DNA of 32,735 nucleotides from Microcoleus asticus IPMA8. GTDB lineage: Bacteria; Cyanobacteriota; Cyanobacteriia; Cyanobacteriales; Microcoleaceae. Shown piece by piece: positions 8,232 through 17,182 of the stretch (position 1 is its first letter; each line of letters starts with the position of its first letter). The position numbers and the translations under genes are program-made. Under the pieces are notes generated by a model. It saw nothing but the letters and a program-made list of their open reading frames with translations, did not search any database and had not been told where the DNA came from. The DNA lies in contig NZ_SRRZ01000084.1 in assembly GCF_013179805.1 (NCBI RefSeq), forward strand, positions 1 through 32,735, in the 5' to 3' direction.

Positions 8232-9683
8232 ATGAAACAAATAAAACCTTGGCATTGGCGAAAGCTTCCCCTAAATCAGCGCAGCGGATCGGAGATTTTT
8301 CAAATTTTATTTCTCGGTAAAACTGCCGACTGTGCAAGCTCAATATCGGATTTTCCCCCCCGCGATATGGCTGTACTACTAGAAAGTCCAGTTACATCTT
8401 CTACTAACTTGGCACGATATTCTATTTGTGCAGGTTCTCCCCGGATAATTGACGGTCAATCTCAGCTATGGACACCGCCAGTCGGTGAAATTTTACCTTT
8501 TTTGCGCGCTCTTTTGGAGTTTCAAAAGCAAAACTTAGCAGTAAATGTACCGCCGGAAATTCCTTTTACTGGGGGTTGGCTGGGATGGCTGGGTTATGAT
8601 TTAGCATGGGAAATCGAACACCTGCCCCAACTCAATAGCGATCCGCTTCCTTTCCCGGTTAGCTGTTGGTACGAACCAGAATCTTTTGCGGTTTTAGACA
8701 GTCAAACGCAAATTCTCTGGTTGGCTGCGAGTCAACCTTCTCAACTCGATGTTATGCAGCATCAATTAGAGCAAACCGATCGAGAAATAATCGAGAATAA
8801 TTTACCGGAAAATTATCAACAAAATTCCGCAACTCCTATTTTCCAATTATCTCAGAGTGAGTATAAAGAAATAGTGCGAAAAGCTCAGAAGTATATTCAT
8901 GCGGGCGATATTTTTCAGGCTAATTTATCTTTGCGGTTTGAAGCCCGTACAGATTGCAGTAGTTGGTCAATTTACCGCGCTTTGCAACGGATCAATCCTT
9001 CGCCTTTTGCAAGTTATTGGCAAACTCCGTGGGGGGCAATAGTTAGTTGTTCGCCGGAAAGACTGGTTCAATTATTAGGAAAAAAAGTGGATACTAGACC
9101 GATCGCGGGAACGCGACCGCGAGGTTTAACCTGCATTCAAGATGAGCAGTTAGCACAAGAATTAATAGAGAATATCAAAGAAAGAGCCGAACATATTATG
9201 TTAGTTGACTTAGAGCGCAACGATATCGGAAGGGTGTGTGAATGGGGTTCGGTAAAAGTTAACGAATTTCTGACCGTTGAACGCTACAGTCACGTGATGC
9301 ACCTCGTCAGTAATGTTATCGGTACATTAAGACGAGATTGCGACGCGATCGACTTAATTCGAGGGGTTTTTCCGGGCGGTACGATTACAGGTTGTCCGAA
9401 AGTGCGCTGTCTGGAAATCATCGAAGAATTGGAACCCGTGAAGCGCAACTTATTTTACGGTTCCTGCGGTTATTTGGACTGGCGCGGCAACCTGGATTTA
9501 AATATTTTGATTCGCACCCTTTTATATGCACCAAAAAGTGACGGTACGACCGGGGGAGTTGTTTGGGGACAAGTGGGTGCGGGGATTGTTGCTGATAGCG
9601 ATCCGGAAAGGGAATGGCAGGAGTCGCTGCATAAAGCTCAAGCTCAACTTAATGCTTTGAAATTAGCGGAAATATTTGATTAG
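8232..9683 (+). CDS. pabB: Chorismate-binding enzyme, probable aminodeoxychorismate synthase component I
   Basis: A 483-residue member of the TrpE/PabB/MenF family. The C-terminal chorismate-binding domain (about 208-475) is complete: ERLVQL, RPIAGTRPRG (289-298), IMLVDLERNDIGRV, YSHVMHLVS, FPGGTITGCPKVR, and GAGIVADSDPEREWQE near the end. The FPGGTITG form and the neighbouring pabC-like gene favour p-aminobenzoate synthesis over anthranilate synthesis. However, the third residue of the PIxGT motif is alanine (Ala292), as in TrpE, whereas E. coli PabB has a lysine there. No amidotransferase (PabA/TrpG) gene is adjacent. ATG 8232 is chosen over the earlier TTG at 8202, which lies inside the repeat element's terminal inverted repeat. 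Confidence 0.85.
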   Translation: MKQIKPWHWRKLPLNQRSGSEIFQILFLGKTADCASSISDFPPRDMAVLLESPVTSSTNLARYSICAGSPRIIDGQSQLWTPPVGEILPFLRALLEFQKQNLAVNVPPEIPFTGGWLGWLGYDLAWEIEHLPQLNSDPLPFPVSCWYEPESFAVLDSQTQILWLAASQPSQLDVMQHQLEQTDREIIENNLPENYQQNSATPIFQLSQSEYKEIVRKAQKYIHAGDIFQANLSLRFEARTDCSSWSIYRALQRINPSPFASYWQTPWGAIVSCSPERLVQLLGKKVDTRPIAGTRPRGLTCIQDEQLAQELIENIKERAEHIMLVDLERNDIGRVCEWGSVKVNEFLTVERYSHVMHLVSNVIGTLRRDCDAIDLIRGVFPGGTITGCPKVRCLEIIEELEPVKRNLFYGSCGYLDWRGNLDLNILIRTLLYAPKSDGTTGGVVWGQVGAGIVADSDPEREWQESLHKAQAQLNALKLAEIFD

Positions 9684-9836
9684 ATGCGTGTTAGATAAAT
9701 CGAATTGTTAAAATTATCCGGCACCAACAGCTCATCCGCTAGATAGGGAAATAACGCTATACTGATTCCTGCCGTTTTTTCCAACAGACTAAAATTATGG
9801 TCACACTAAAATGAATTCGACTGAGAGATAAAGGAT

Positions 9837-10913
9837 ATGACGCGAGAGGAAGCAGTACGACGTATTGAGCGGGCCGCCGAGGAAAAATTGATAGAACTGG
9901 ATTTGTCGGAGTTGGAGCTAGAAGAAGTTCCACCGGAAATTGCTAAGTGTACGCAGCTTGAGACTTTGCTGTTGACGGGTTATAGTTCCTATGGAAAAAA
10001 AACAAGAAGATGGTTGGGGAATAAGATAACTAAGTTTCCTGATGGAGTTCTTGGATTAACCAACTTAAAAATACTTAACCTTAGTTACAATCGGATTACC
10101 TCCATTCCAGAAGCGATCAGGCAACTGTCCAATCTTGAATGGCTTGATCTCAGTGTAAATCAGATTAGCGAAATCCCAGAAGGCCTTGGGCGGCTGTCCA
10201 ATCTAACAGGGCTTAAGCTCGGTAACAATCAAATTACTTCCATCCCAGAAGCGCTCGGGCAACTGTTCAATCTGAAAGAGCTTTACTTCTGTGTAAATCA
10301 GATTACCTCCATCCCAAAGAATCTCCGGCAACTGTCCAATCTGGTAGAGCTTGACTTCAGAGAGAATCAGATTACCTCCATCCCAGAAGCGATTGGGCAA
10401 CTGCCCAATCTGAAACGGCTTGACCTCAGTGAAAATCAGATTACTTCCATCCCAGAGGATCTCCAGCAACTGTCCAATCTGAAACGGCTTGACCTCAGTG
10501 AAAATCAGATTACCTCTATCCCAGAAACGCTCGGACAACTGTCGCATCTGGAATGGCTTTACCTCAGCGGAAATCAGATTACCTCCATCCCAGAGGATCT
10601 GGGGCAACTGTCCAAGCTGACACACCTTAATCTCAGTGAGAATCAGATTACCTCCATCCCAGAAACGCTCGGACAACTGTCCAATCTGGAATGGCTTCAC
10701 CTAGATAACAATCGGATTACCTCCATCCCAGAGGTACTTGGGCAACTGTCCAATCTGACAGGGCTTAACCTTGATAACAATCAGATTACAGCCATTCCAG
10801 AAAGTCTTGGACAACTGTCCAATCTGACAGTGCTTGGTCTTAGTGACACTGAAATTACAGCCATTCCAGAAGCGCTCAGACAATTGCCGAAGCTGGAAAT
10901 ATATGTAGGCTGA
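9837..10913 (+). CDS. Leucine-rich-repeat protein with a Roco-like N-terminus
   Basis: A 358-residue LRR protein, probably a curved solenoid for protein binding. The N-terminal 60 residues (MTREEAVRRIERAAEEK..., then ELDLSELELEEVPPEI) resemble the opening of cyanobacterial Roco (LRR-Roc-COR) proteins. Twelve 23-residue repeats of consensus LxxLxLSxNQITSIPExLGQLSN occupy nucleotides 10065-10892, followed by a 6-residue tail. No Roc GTPase or COR domain follows. An IS1-family element starts 30 bases after the stop, so this could be a Roco gene cut short, or a stand-alone LRR protein. The repeats are very alike in DNA, showing recent unequal duplication. Start ATG 9837 has AAAGGA just upstream. 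No partner is evident. Confidence 0.85.
   Translation: MTREEAVRRIERAAEEKLIELDLSELELEEVPPEIAKCTQLETLLLTGYSSYGKKTRRWLGNKITKFPDGVLGLTNLKILNLSYNRITSIPEAIRQLSNLEWLDLSVNQISEIPEGLGRLSNLTGLKLGNNQITSIPEALGQLFNLKELYFCVNQITSIPKNLRQLSNLVELDFRENQITSIPEAIGQLPNLKRLDLSENQITSIPEDLQQLSNLKRLDLSENQITSIPETLGQLSHLEWLYLSGNQITSIPEDLGQLSKLTHLNLSENQITSIPETLGQLSNLEWLHLDNNRITSIPEVLGQLSNLTGLNLDNNQITAIPESLGQLSNLTVLGLSDTEITAIPEALRQLPKLEIYVG
10065..10892. repeat. Twelve tandem 69-bp units encoding LRRs
   Basis: Each unit encodes one 23-residue LRR, and several share long identical DNA runs (for example CAGATTACCTCCATCCCAGA). Units 6 and 7 begin with the same peptide, LKRLDLSENQITSIPE. The tract should be prone to copy-number change and assembly collapse. 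Confidence 0.85.
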
Positions 10914-10943
10914 GAGAGCTGTAACAGTTTTCAGTTCTAAAAT

Positions 10944-11733
10944 GGTAGCCATGCACAGTAATGATGTCGTTTTCTTATGCAAGAATTATAGTGATGTACA
11001 AAGTTAAAAATTGCCCCAATATGGTTTTGCAATTTTTTTTAGAAAGATAAGGTTTTACGAACCAAATGATAAATTCGCTGCCGTAAAGTATTATTAAGTA
11101 TTTCAATATGGCTGGTTTTTTCCGATTCTTTACCTACAGGTCGATGTCTTTTAAAAGGTAGCACTTCTGAATAAGATTCCCAAAAATTCGTATAACAAAC
11201 AGCACATTGTCTATAAACAGGAGGTAAAGATTGCCAGAGCTTGGACGCAGATTTTTTTGAGCGGTTTCCAATATAAAGTCCAACAATTTCACGGGTCTTT
11301 TGATCTAAAGCTATCCAGAGCCATTGCTTTTTTCGCTTGTTTTTGACAAATGACCACATTTCATCTAGCTCTAAAGTCAACTGACATGAAGGTTTTTTAT
11401 CACCAAAATTTCTTGGGAAATTTCGGCATACTTTTTATTTACATAATTCTGAAGCCATCGAAGGGATACCCCCGTAGCTCTAGCAATTCCGGCTCAAGAA
11501 ATTTTTTCTAAAATCAGCCGCTCAATTAAGGCTTTAGTCTAGGAGTTAAATCTGCTTATATTGAGAATTTTCAATAAACTGACGACTACAATTTTTACAT
11601 TGAAAGCGCTGTTTTCCGTAATAAGTGTTTCCATTTTTAATAAAAAAATCGCTTTGACAATTCGGACATTCCATACTTTGACCTCGGAAACTTATGTTGA
11701 TTTAATATTAAACCATTACTGTGCATCACTACC
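10944..11733. mobile_element. IS1-family insertion sequence, inactive
   Basis: The ends are seen as imperfect terminal inverted repeats: GGTAGCCATGCACAGTAATG at 10944-10963 against the complement of 11714-11733, identical at 18 of 20 positions. The 790-bp length suits the family. The only gene inside is a broken transposase on the minus strand. The bases flanking each end do not form an obvious 8-9 bp target duplication, so the flanks have diverged or been rearranged. It lies between the LRR gene and pyrD. Confidence 0.75.
11039..11674 (-). pseudogene. IS1-family transposase, frameshifted and interrupted
   Basis: Reading from 11674, the first part encodes an InsA-like zinc ribbon (MECPNCQSDFFIKNGNTYYG, then CKNC) and hits a stop after QYKQI. 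A second frame carries the helix-turn-helix part (ALIERLILEKIS, stop, AGIARATGVSLRWLQNYV). A third frame from about 11386 carries the catalytic InsB-like part: LELDEMWSFVKNKRKKQWLW, IGNRSKKSASKLWQSLP, and NNTLRQRIYHLVRKTLSF, then a stop at 11039. Beyond that stop the same frame still reads KKLQNHIGAIFNFVHHYN, the expected transposase tail, so this stop is a nonsense change. At least two frame changes and three stops mean no active enzyme. The DDE acidic residues are partly visible (the D and E of ELDEMW). Confidence 0.8.
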
Positions 11734-11845
11734 TACTTTTGATGTAATACTGATTAAAATCGCTCGATCAAAAAAAAATATTGTAGTATTAATGTTAGGA
11801 AAATGTTGGTATGGTATTGCCTGAGAGTTTTTTAGCGATCGCACT

Positions 11846-11995
11846 GTGAGTCAGATTCTGGGTGAACTCATGGATATTAGACGAGACTGCCAAAGCTGGT
11901 TAGCTGTTGGAGAAGCTCACTATCACGATCGCAAAGCAAAAGCACAAGCAATTAACAAAGCCCCTCAATGGCTGATTCCTACCAGAATTTATTGA
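11846..11995 (+). CDS. Possible small ORF or gene remnant (49 aa)
   Basis: GTG at 11846 opens a 49-residue frame rich in charged and aromatic residues (MDIRRDCQSWLAVGEAHYHD, then RKAKAQAINKAPQWLIP). It overlaps the last 7 bases of the convergent pyrD and follows a GCGATCGC octamer. There is no obvious ribosome binding site. The composition is protein-like, so it may be the tail of a gene destroyed by the neighbouring IS1 insertion. I do not recognise it. Confidence 0.3.
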   Translation: MSQILGELMDIRRDCQSWLAVGEAHYHDRKAKAQAINKAPQWLIPTRIY

Positions 11996-13149
11996 TTGTC
12001 GGAACCTACTGCCTCAGAAATAGAACTAAATCCGTGTTCTTCTAACTTTTGCAATAACCCTTGGAGAATCCGGCGCACCATCCAAGGCCCTTCGTAAACC
12101 CAACCGGTGTAGACTTGAATTAAACTCGCACCGGCGGCTATTTTTTCCCAAGCATCTTCGGCCGTGAAAATGCCGCCAACTCCAATTATGGGCAATTCGC
12201 CTTTTGTATATTGCCAGATAAATCGGATTACTTCTGTCGATCGCTCCCGCACTGGAAGCCCGCTAATTCCCCCGGCTTCTTCGGCGATTGGTTTGCCTGT
12301 TTCTCGCAATATTTGTGTTTTCAATCCGTCGCGGCGGATGGTGGTATTTGTGGCGATAATTCCTGCTAGTTGGTAGGTTTTTGCTAAGTCGAGGATTGAT
12401 GCGATCGCCTCGGGTTCCAAATCCGGCGCAATCTTAACTAAAATTGGCTTGCTTCCGCGATTTTCTTGTTGCAAAATTTCCAAAATCGTGCTAAGTCCCG
12501 CAGCATCTTGGAGCGATCGCAACCCCGGCGTATTCGGAGATGAAACGTTGACTACAAAATAGTCGCCCCAATCTTTCAGCAGCTTAAAACTCTCCAAATA
12601 GTCCGCTGCTGCCTCCTCTAACGGTGTTACCTTAGATTTACCGAGATTGATGCCCAAGGGGAACGGAGACTTAGGCATGGGGCGCGAGGCATCGAATGGG
12701 GACTGTTTCTGTGCAGCCTCAAACCGGGCTGCCATTGCCGCGGCTCCTTGATTGTTAAATCCCATGCGGTTGAGGGCTGCACTGTCGTCCGTCAAGCGGA
12801 ACAAGCGAGGTTGGGGGTTTCCCGGCTGCGGTTGACAAGTGACAGTGCCAAGTTCGGCAAAACCAAAGCCAAAATTTGCCCAAATGTCAGCAGCTACGCC
12901 ATTTTTATCAAATCCCGCAGCCAAGCCGACAGGATTTTTAAAGCTCAGTCCCCACAAAGATTGTTCGAGGCGAGAATCTTGGACTCCCAAAGATTTCTGC
13001 AATCGGGAGAGCATTTGGCTGGTGGCGGGGTTTGACTGGGTTCTAGCTGCGAGTTCGAGAACTTGGAGAGTGCGGTTGTGCAGCCACTCGGCATCTGTTT
13101 TCAATACGGAAAACAACAGCGGCCTTACACCTGATTGATAAATATCCAA
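11989..13149 (-). CDS. pyrD: Dihydroorotate dehydrogenase (quinone), class 2
   Basis: A 386-residue flavoenzyme that oxidises dihydroorotate to orotate in pyrimidine synthesis and passes electrons to quinone at the membrane. An N-terminal helical extension (about 1-60) typical of class 2 enzymes is present. The TIM barrel shows VGLAAGFDKNG, LFRLTDDSAALNRMGFNN, LGINLGKSK, NVSSPNTPGLRSLQ with the serine expected as catalytic base in this class, IIATNTT, GGISGLPVRERS, and the FMN-phosphate site IIGVGGIFTAEDAWEKI and GASLIQVYTGWVYEGP. The ATG at 13149 gives the expected membrane-association helix. It is a single gene, divergent from the GAF-domain gene. Confidence 0.95.
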   Translation of the reverse strand: MDIYQSGVRPLLFSVLKTDAEWLHNRTLQVLELAARTQSNPATSQMLSRLQKSLGVQDSRLEQSLWGLSFKNPVGLAAGFDKNGVAADIWANFGFGFAELGTVTCQPQPGNPQPRLFRLTDDSAALNRMGFNNQGAAAMAARFEAAQKQSPFDASRPMPKSPFPLGINLGKSKVTPLEEAAADYLESFKLLKDWGDYFVVNVSSPNTPGLRSLQDAAGLSTILEILQQENRGSKPILVKIAPDLEPEAIASILDLAKTYQLAGIIATNTTIRRDGLKTQILRETGKPIAEEAGGISGLPVRERSTEVIRFIWQYTKGELPIIGVGGIFTAEDAWEKIAAGASLIQVYTGWVYEGPWMVRRILQGLLQKLEEHGFSSISEAVGSDNQ

Positions 13150-13379
13150 TGATTTGTACTGGGGGAATTTACAAATTAGAAAGGGGAAGGGAAATAAGAA
13201 TATTCACGAGCAGGCAGGGAAGGCAAAGTTTTTACTTCAAGTTCGATCGACTTTATTCAATGTTTGAGATTCAAGGATAAGTGAGACGATTATATTATAA
13301 GTTGATTCTTTTCCATTTGAATTTTTTAATTTTTAAGTTGGTAATTTTAAATTAGACAAAGGTGCGGGGAAGCTTGGAA

Positions 13380-16298
13380 ATGGGGCAGCAGCAAAGACCG
13401 AAGGATTTAGACGAACAAATCGCGACCCTCGAACGCGTTCTCCAGACTCTCCGAGAAGAGGAGAATGTTGAAGTGCTACTTTCGACCACACTCGGTTACT
13501 TGCAAACGGAATTTGACTGGGGGTTGATTTGGATCGGGTTGTACGATCGACAGGCGCACCGACTGTTGGGAAAAGGCGGCATGACTCCTAACGGCGACCA
13601 GTCTTTTCTCAAACAGCGGTTTGCCCTCAGCCCAGGGGATTTGCTGGAACAAGTGGTGATTCAGCTCCGGCCGGTGGGAGTCCCGGATTTGCGATCGGAA
13701 AACAGAGCCGGAGAATGGCGCAAAGCAGCTCAAACTTTCAATATTCAAGGTACGACTCTGTTTCCGCTCCGCTACAAAGACCGCTGCTACGGCGTGATTT
13801 TGCTTGGAACTGACGTGTGGGGAGCGTCGCCAAAGTCGGGAGAAAAAACGCAGTTGGGGATTGTATTTGGAGCGCTCGCAACTGCTCTTTACCAAATAGA
13901 AAAAGACTGGCAGCGACAACAAGTCAAACACCCAGACGAGTCTCTTTTAGCGCTGATTTCGCAGTTGGGGGAACTGCGATCGCTCGACCAATACTTGCAA
14001 GCGGTTGTCGAACAAGCCCATGAATTTATCCAGCCGACGCGCACCAATGTTTATTGGTTCGAGCGAGAGCGGCGCTATTTTTGGCGCCGAGTCAGCAACC
14101 GCGAAGTTGCTCCGGGTTTGGGCGGGCCGGGCCGAGCGGCTTCGGGCATCACCGTCCAAGACTTGGGCGAATTTTATCAGGCTTTGGGCAGGGAAGAAAT
14201 GGTTTGGATCGGTGAATCTCAAAGTTCTCTGAAAACTGAGCTGACGGGGCGGTTGATGCAGCAAATCCGCGCTCGCTCTCTGTTGGCTGCGCCGATTGTT
14301 TCAGAAGGGGAATTGTTGGGATTTTTGGCAGTCGAAGCCGGCGAGCCCCGGATTTGGCAAGAAAATGAAAAACATTACCTGCAGGGAGTGGCGCGGTTAG
14401 TGGCTCTGACGGCTCCTGTGTCGGAGATGGAGGAGAAAATTCAGCAAACTGAGATCGATCGAGATTTAACTGCCGGAATAGTTCGCGCCATCTACAGCGA
14501 TGCTGACTGGGAGGCGACTTTGAAAAATACCGCCGAGCAGTTGTGCGGGCGGCTCAAATGCGAATACTTTTTGCTGCTGCTGTACGGCGAAGAACAAAAT
14601 CGCTTTGAGATTGTCTGCCAAAATCTGCCCCGCAACCGCAGGGCAGTGCCGTCGCCGCTCAACGCCCTCGACGCGACAGACGTGGGGCTGTTGCAAGAAA
14701 GCGCACCTCTGGCTATTGAAAATTGGGAAGAAGACGGGCGGTTGGGGGCTTGGCGGGAAGTGCTAGCGGAGGCGGGGGTGCGATCGCTTTTGGCATCAAG
14801 CACTCGGAGGAAAAATAAAGACGGAGAAAACCCCAATTTAAAATCGAAAATCGATCGTCGAAAATCGATCGAGGGTTTGCTGGTTGTCGGGCACAGTGCA
14901 ACTCGCACTTGGAGGCGAGCTGAGCAAGAATTAGTTCGGTTAGTGAGCCAACAGCTAGGATTGATCCTGCACTCCTGGCAGCAGAGTTCGGAAATCGACA
15001 AATATCAGCAATTTGAGCGATTGCTCAAATCGGGTTTGGCGGTTTTGCAGCATTCTCCTGATGAGCAATCTGAGCAACCGATATCTGCTGCTTCACCGAC
15101 GATGTTCCCAGAGTTGCCACTACAAAAGCTCGATCGTAACTTTGCTCAACACGTTTCCCAGACACTTTCCTGTCCTTTAGTAGCCGTAATTACTTGGAAT
15201 CCAGGTCAGGAGGAAGGTTCAATTGCGACGGCGCTAGCTGCCAATCCCGTATTTGCCCTCAATCCCGAGGCGGTGATTCCTGTCAAAACAGATGCCTTGA
15301 TCCAACAAACCCTGGCTGCTAGCGGGGTGCTGCAACAGAACACGAGCCAACTGCAACTGGCGACGAAGCGGTGGCTGCGCAGTCCGGGGATTGGCGAGAT
15401 GATGACGGTGGCGCTGCGGACGGCCCCAGAACACGCTCCGGCGGGCATTGTGGTGGCTGCAGACGCTCCGGGCCGCCAGTGGTCGGAGTTGTCGGTGAGT
15501 TTACTCAGCTCGATGGCGTCTCAGTTGGCTTGGTGGCGCAGGTATTTGGCGGTGCAATCGGCCGAGGAGTCGCACCGATTCGATCTGGAGCTGCTCAACT
15601 GGTACAAACAGCGCCGTTTTGAGGACTTTTACCGCACTGTGGGAGCGGGGGTGAAGGAGTTGGGGGATTTGAGTCAGTCGATTTTGCAGTCGGGGAAGGA
15701 GCAAAAGGATGCTTTGAAAACTTTGCGCTACCAACAGGTTTTGCGGCACATTGGCAATGCTTTGGGGTCAACTCATTTGCTGCTGAAACAGGAACAGTGG
15801 CGGCTGCAATTCGCACAAGATGCGGTGCCTGTGAGCGCTTGGCTGAGGCGATCGCTCGATCGAACTGCCCCCCTGATCAAACAGTCGGAAGTCTTGCTGG
15901 AAGTGCACAGAGAAACTGCTGTGTCGATGCCTGCAGGCCAGACTTTGAGCGTTCGCGGGGACAGCATTAAGCTGGATTTGATCCTGTGCGAATTGCTCGC
16001 GGCTGCTTGCAGGCGCTCTGGAGTTGGTGACAAGATTGAGATTCGCTCTCAGTTGTTGGGGGAAGGTTTGCTAGAATTGTCTGTGCTCGATAGCGGCGCG
16101 TGCGATCGACAGTTAATTGCTGCCTTCAACGGCGGTTCCGGGCCCGATATATTAGGCGTTTCTGCAAATAGGTCGATCGTGCAAAATCTCTTAATTTGTC
16201 AGCGAGCAGTACGCTTAATGGGGGGAAACTTGTCTTTAGAAATGTTAGAAAACAATTTAATTGTGGCTCGTTTAGTGCTGCCCCTAGCCAATTCTTAA
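13380..16298 (+). CDS. Multi-GAF sensor protein with degenerate histidine-kinase tail
   Basis: A 972-residue cytosolic protein. A short N-terminal coiled coil (DLDEQIATLERVLQTLREEE) leads into a GAF-like domain (about 30-185: TEFDWGLIWIGLYDRQ to GVILLG). A second GAF-like region (about 195-350) and a third (about 365-540) follow, then a more divergent region to about 740. The tail (about 745-970) resembles a histidine-kinase core: a helical pair, an N-box-like LILCELLAAACRRSG and LSVLDSGACD in place of the DxGxG box, with no good phosphoacceptor HExxxPL motif. It is therefore probably a pseudokinase or sensor scaffold. No tetrapyrrole-binding cysteine context was recognised. Start ATG 13380 is chosen over GTG 13362. 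Residues about 474-493 of the third GAF domain are encoded by a repeat inserted in frame. Confidence 0.75.
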   Translation: MGQQQRPKDLDEQIATLERVLQTLREEENVEVLLSTTLGYLQTEFDWGLIWIGLYDRQAHRLLGKGGMTPNGDQSFLKQRFALSPGDLLEQVVIQLRPVGVPDLRSENRAGEWRKAAQTFNIQGTTLFPLRYKDRCYGVILLGTDVWGASPKSGEKTQLGIVFGALATALYQIEKDWQRQQVKHPDESLLALISQLGELRSLDQYLQAVVEQAHEFIQPTRTNVYWFERERRYFWRRVSNREVAPGLGGPGRAASGITVQDLGEFYQALGREEMVWIGESQSSLKTELTGRLMQQIRARSLLAAPIVSEGELLGFLAVEAGEPRIWQENEKHYLQGVARLVALTAPVSEMEEKIQQTEIDRDLTAGIVRAIYSDADWEATLKNTAEQLCGRLKCEYFLLLLYGEEQNRFEIVCQNLPRNRRAVPSPLNALDATDVGLLQESAPLAIENWEEDGRLGAWREVLAEAGVRSLLASSTRRKNKDGENPNLKSKIDRRKSIEGLLVVGHSATRTWRRAEQELVRLVSQQLGLILHSWQQSSEIDKYQQFERLLKSGLAVLQHSPDEQSEQPISAASPTMFPELPLQKLDRNFAQHVSQTLSCPLVAVITWNPGQEEGSIATALAANPVFALNPEAVIPVKTDALIQQTLAASGVLQQNTSQLQLATKRWLRSPGIGEMMTVALRTAPEHAPAGIVVAADAPGRQWSELSVSLLSSMASQLAWWRRYLAVQSAEESHRFDLELLNWYKQRRFEDFYRTVGAGVKELGDLSQSILQSGKEQKDALKTLRYQQVLRHIGNALGSTHLLLKQEQWRLQFAQDAVPVSAWLRRSLDRTAPLIKQSEVLLEVHRETAVSMPAGQTLSVRGDSIKLDLILCELLAAACRRSGVGDKIEIRSQLLGEGLLELSVLDSGACDRQLIAAFNGGSGPDILGVSANRSIVQNLLICQRAVRLMGGNLSLEMLENNLIVARLVLPLANS
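14841..14868. repeat. Heptamer repeat AAATCGA inside the GAF-protein gene
   Basis: Four consecutive heptamers, AAATCGA, AAATCGA, TCGTCGA, AAATCGA, in frame within the coding sequence. They encode part of a polar, basic stretch (LKSKIDRRKSIEG) in a position where GAF domains normally have a short hairpin. It matches the STRR-type intergenic heptamers elsewhere in the window in unit length. Confidence 0.7.
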
Positions 16299-16536
16299 TA
16301 TTGTAAAATTTTGTAAAAGTTCCAAGCTGCGATCGAAAATTGTAGGGGCGTATTTCACAAACAATAATTGCCTAAAACCAATAATTTCATAAACCCGCCC
16401 CACCCAACGCTAAACCGCCATCTACCTCTTTCAAAATACAAGGGGCTGGTTTAGCTACGCTCTATATTGTTACTGGTATCTTGCGCCATATTTAGGAAGG
16501 AACGGGCCGGAGAACCCGTTCTACAATACATCAATT
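16299..16536. other. Convergent intergenic region with weak hairpins
   Basis: There is no gene between the GAF-protein and ABA4-like genes, which converge here. GTAGGGGCG and CCCGCCCC (about 16345-16400) face each other loosely, and AACGGG and CCCGTT (16501-16520) form a short hairpin close to the ABA4-like stop. Either could end transcription. Confidence 0.4.
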
Positions 16537-17004
16537 TTATTGTGGATTGGCCGCAGAACCCGCCCCTGAAAGACTTTCAGAACTCGGGAAAAACCTTTGA
16601 GTAATCCAAGCAGTTACAATATGAGAAAGCAATCCCATCGGCCCAGCAAACAAACACAAAGCCAGAGAATGAACCGTCCAAACTCCTGTCCGCTGTCCTT
16701 CCAAATAAATCCAGCGCCCGACAAACAAATCCATCACTAAAAAATGTATCCATCCCGTAGCCGCCGCCGTTTCCTCCCCCAGAAACTTAGCAATATCTGC
16801 TAGCTTGGGATTCGACAAAGCTGCCGCATTTTCCGCAGTCAGACTGCTACCAAACAAATATATGTACAAAGCGGCGAGCATCGCAAACGGAATGAAAGAA
16901 TTCATCACTTTTCGGGTAATTCCCCAGTTTGGTAATAAAATCATAATTGCCCAGAAAGGCAAAACGAACAGATTAGCTGCGTTAAAAATTAGTTCTGGTG
17001 TCAT
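16537..17004 (-). CDS. ABA4-like (DUF4281) integral membrane protein
   Basis: A 155-residue membrane protein with about four hydrophobic segments (near 10-26, 34-50, 83-101 and 110-133). The family landmarks ELIFNAANLFVLPFWAIMI, the WIHFLVMDLFVGRWIYLEG block and GPMGLLSHIVT match the ABA4-like family. In plants ABA4 is needed for neoxanthin formation; what the cyanobacterial proteins do is less clear, so a carotenoid link is inference. The conserved histidine, aspartates and arginine in the central block are the likeliest functional residues. A CrtISO-like gene lies 1.5 kb away on the same strand. ATG 17004 begins exactly at the usual family N-terminus. Confidence 0.85.
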   Translation of the reverse strand: MTPELIFNAANLFVLPFWAIMILLPNWGITRKVMNSFIPFAMLAALYIYLFGSSLTAENAAALSNPKLADIAKFLGEETAAATGWIHFLVMDLFVGRWIYLEGQRTGVWTVHSLALCLFAGPMGLLSHIVTAWITQRFFPSSESLSGAGSAANPQ

Positions 17005-17182
17005 AGTTGGCTATTGGCTCCTGGTGATGCAATGCAATTAAGGATGTTAAGATTACTTTACACAATTTTGGCTAAAATTTATCAGAAGCTGAAAAAATTC
17101 TCATTCACAAATGAAAGAGAATTGCTATACTTATCTGAATTTTCCAATTTCCCATCTAAAATTGATTGACGCAGCACAGCCC

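Noticed and set aside
10203..10982. Repetitive minus-strand frames (165 and 93 residues) opposite the first LRR gene
   Set aside because: They are the antisense reading of the 69-bp LRR repeats; the regular pattern is inherited from the real gene.
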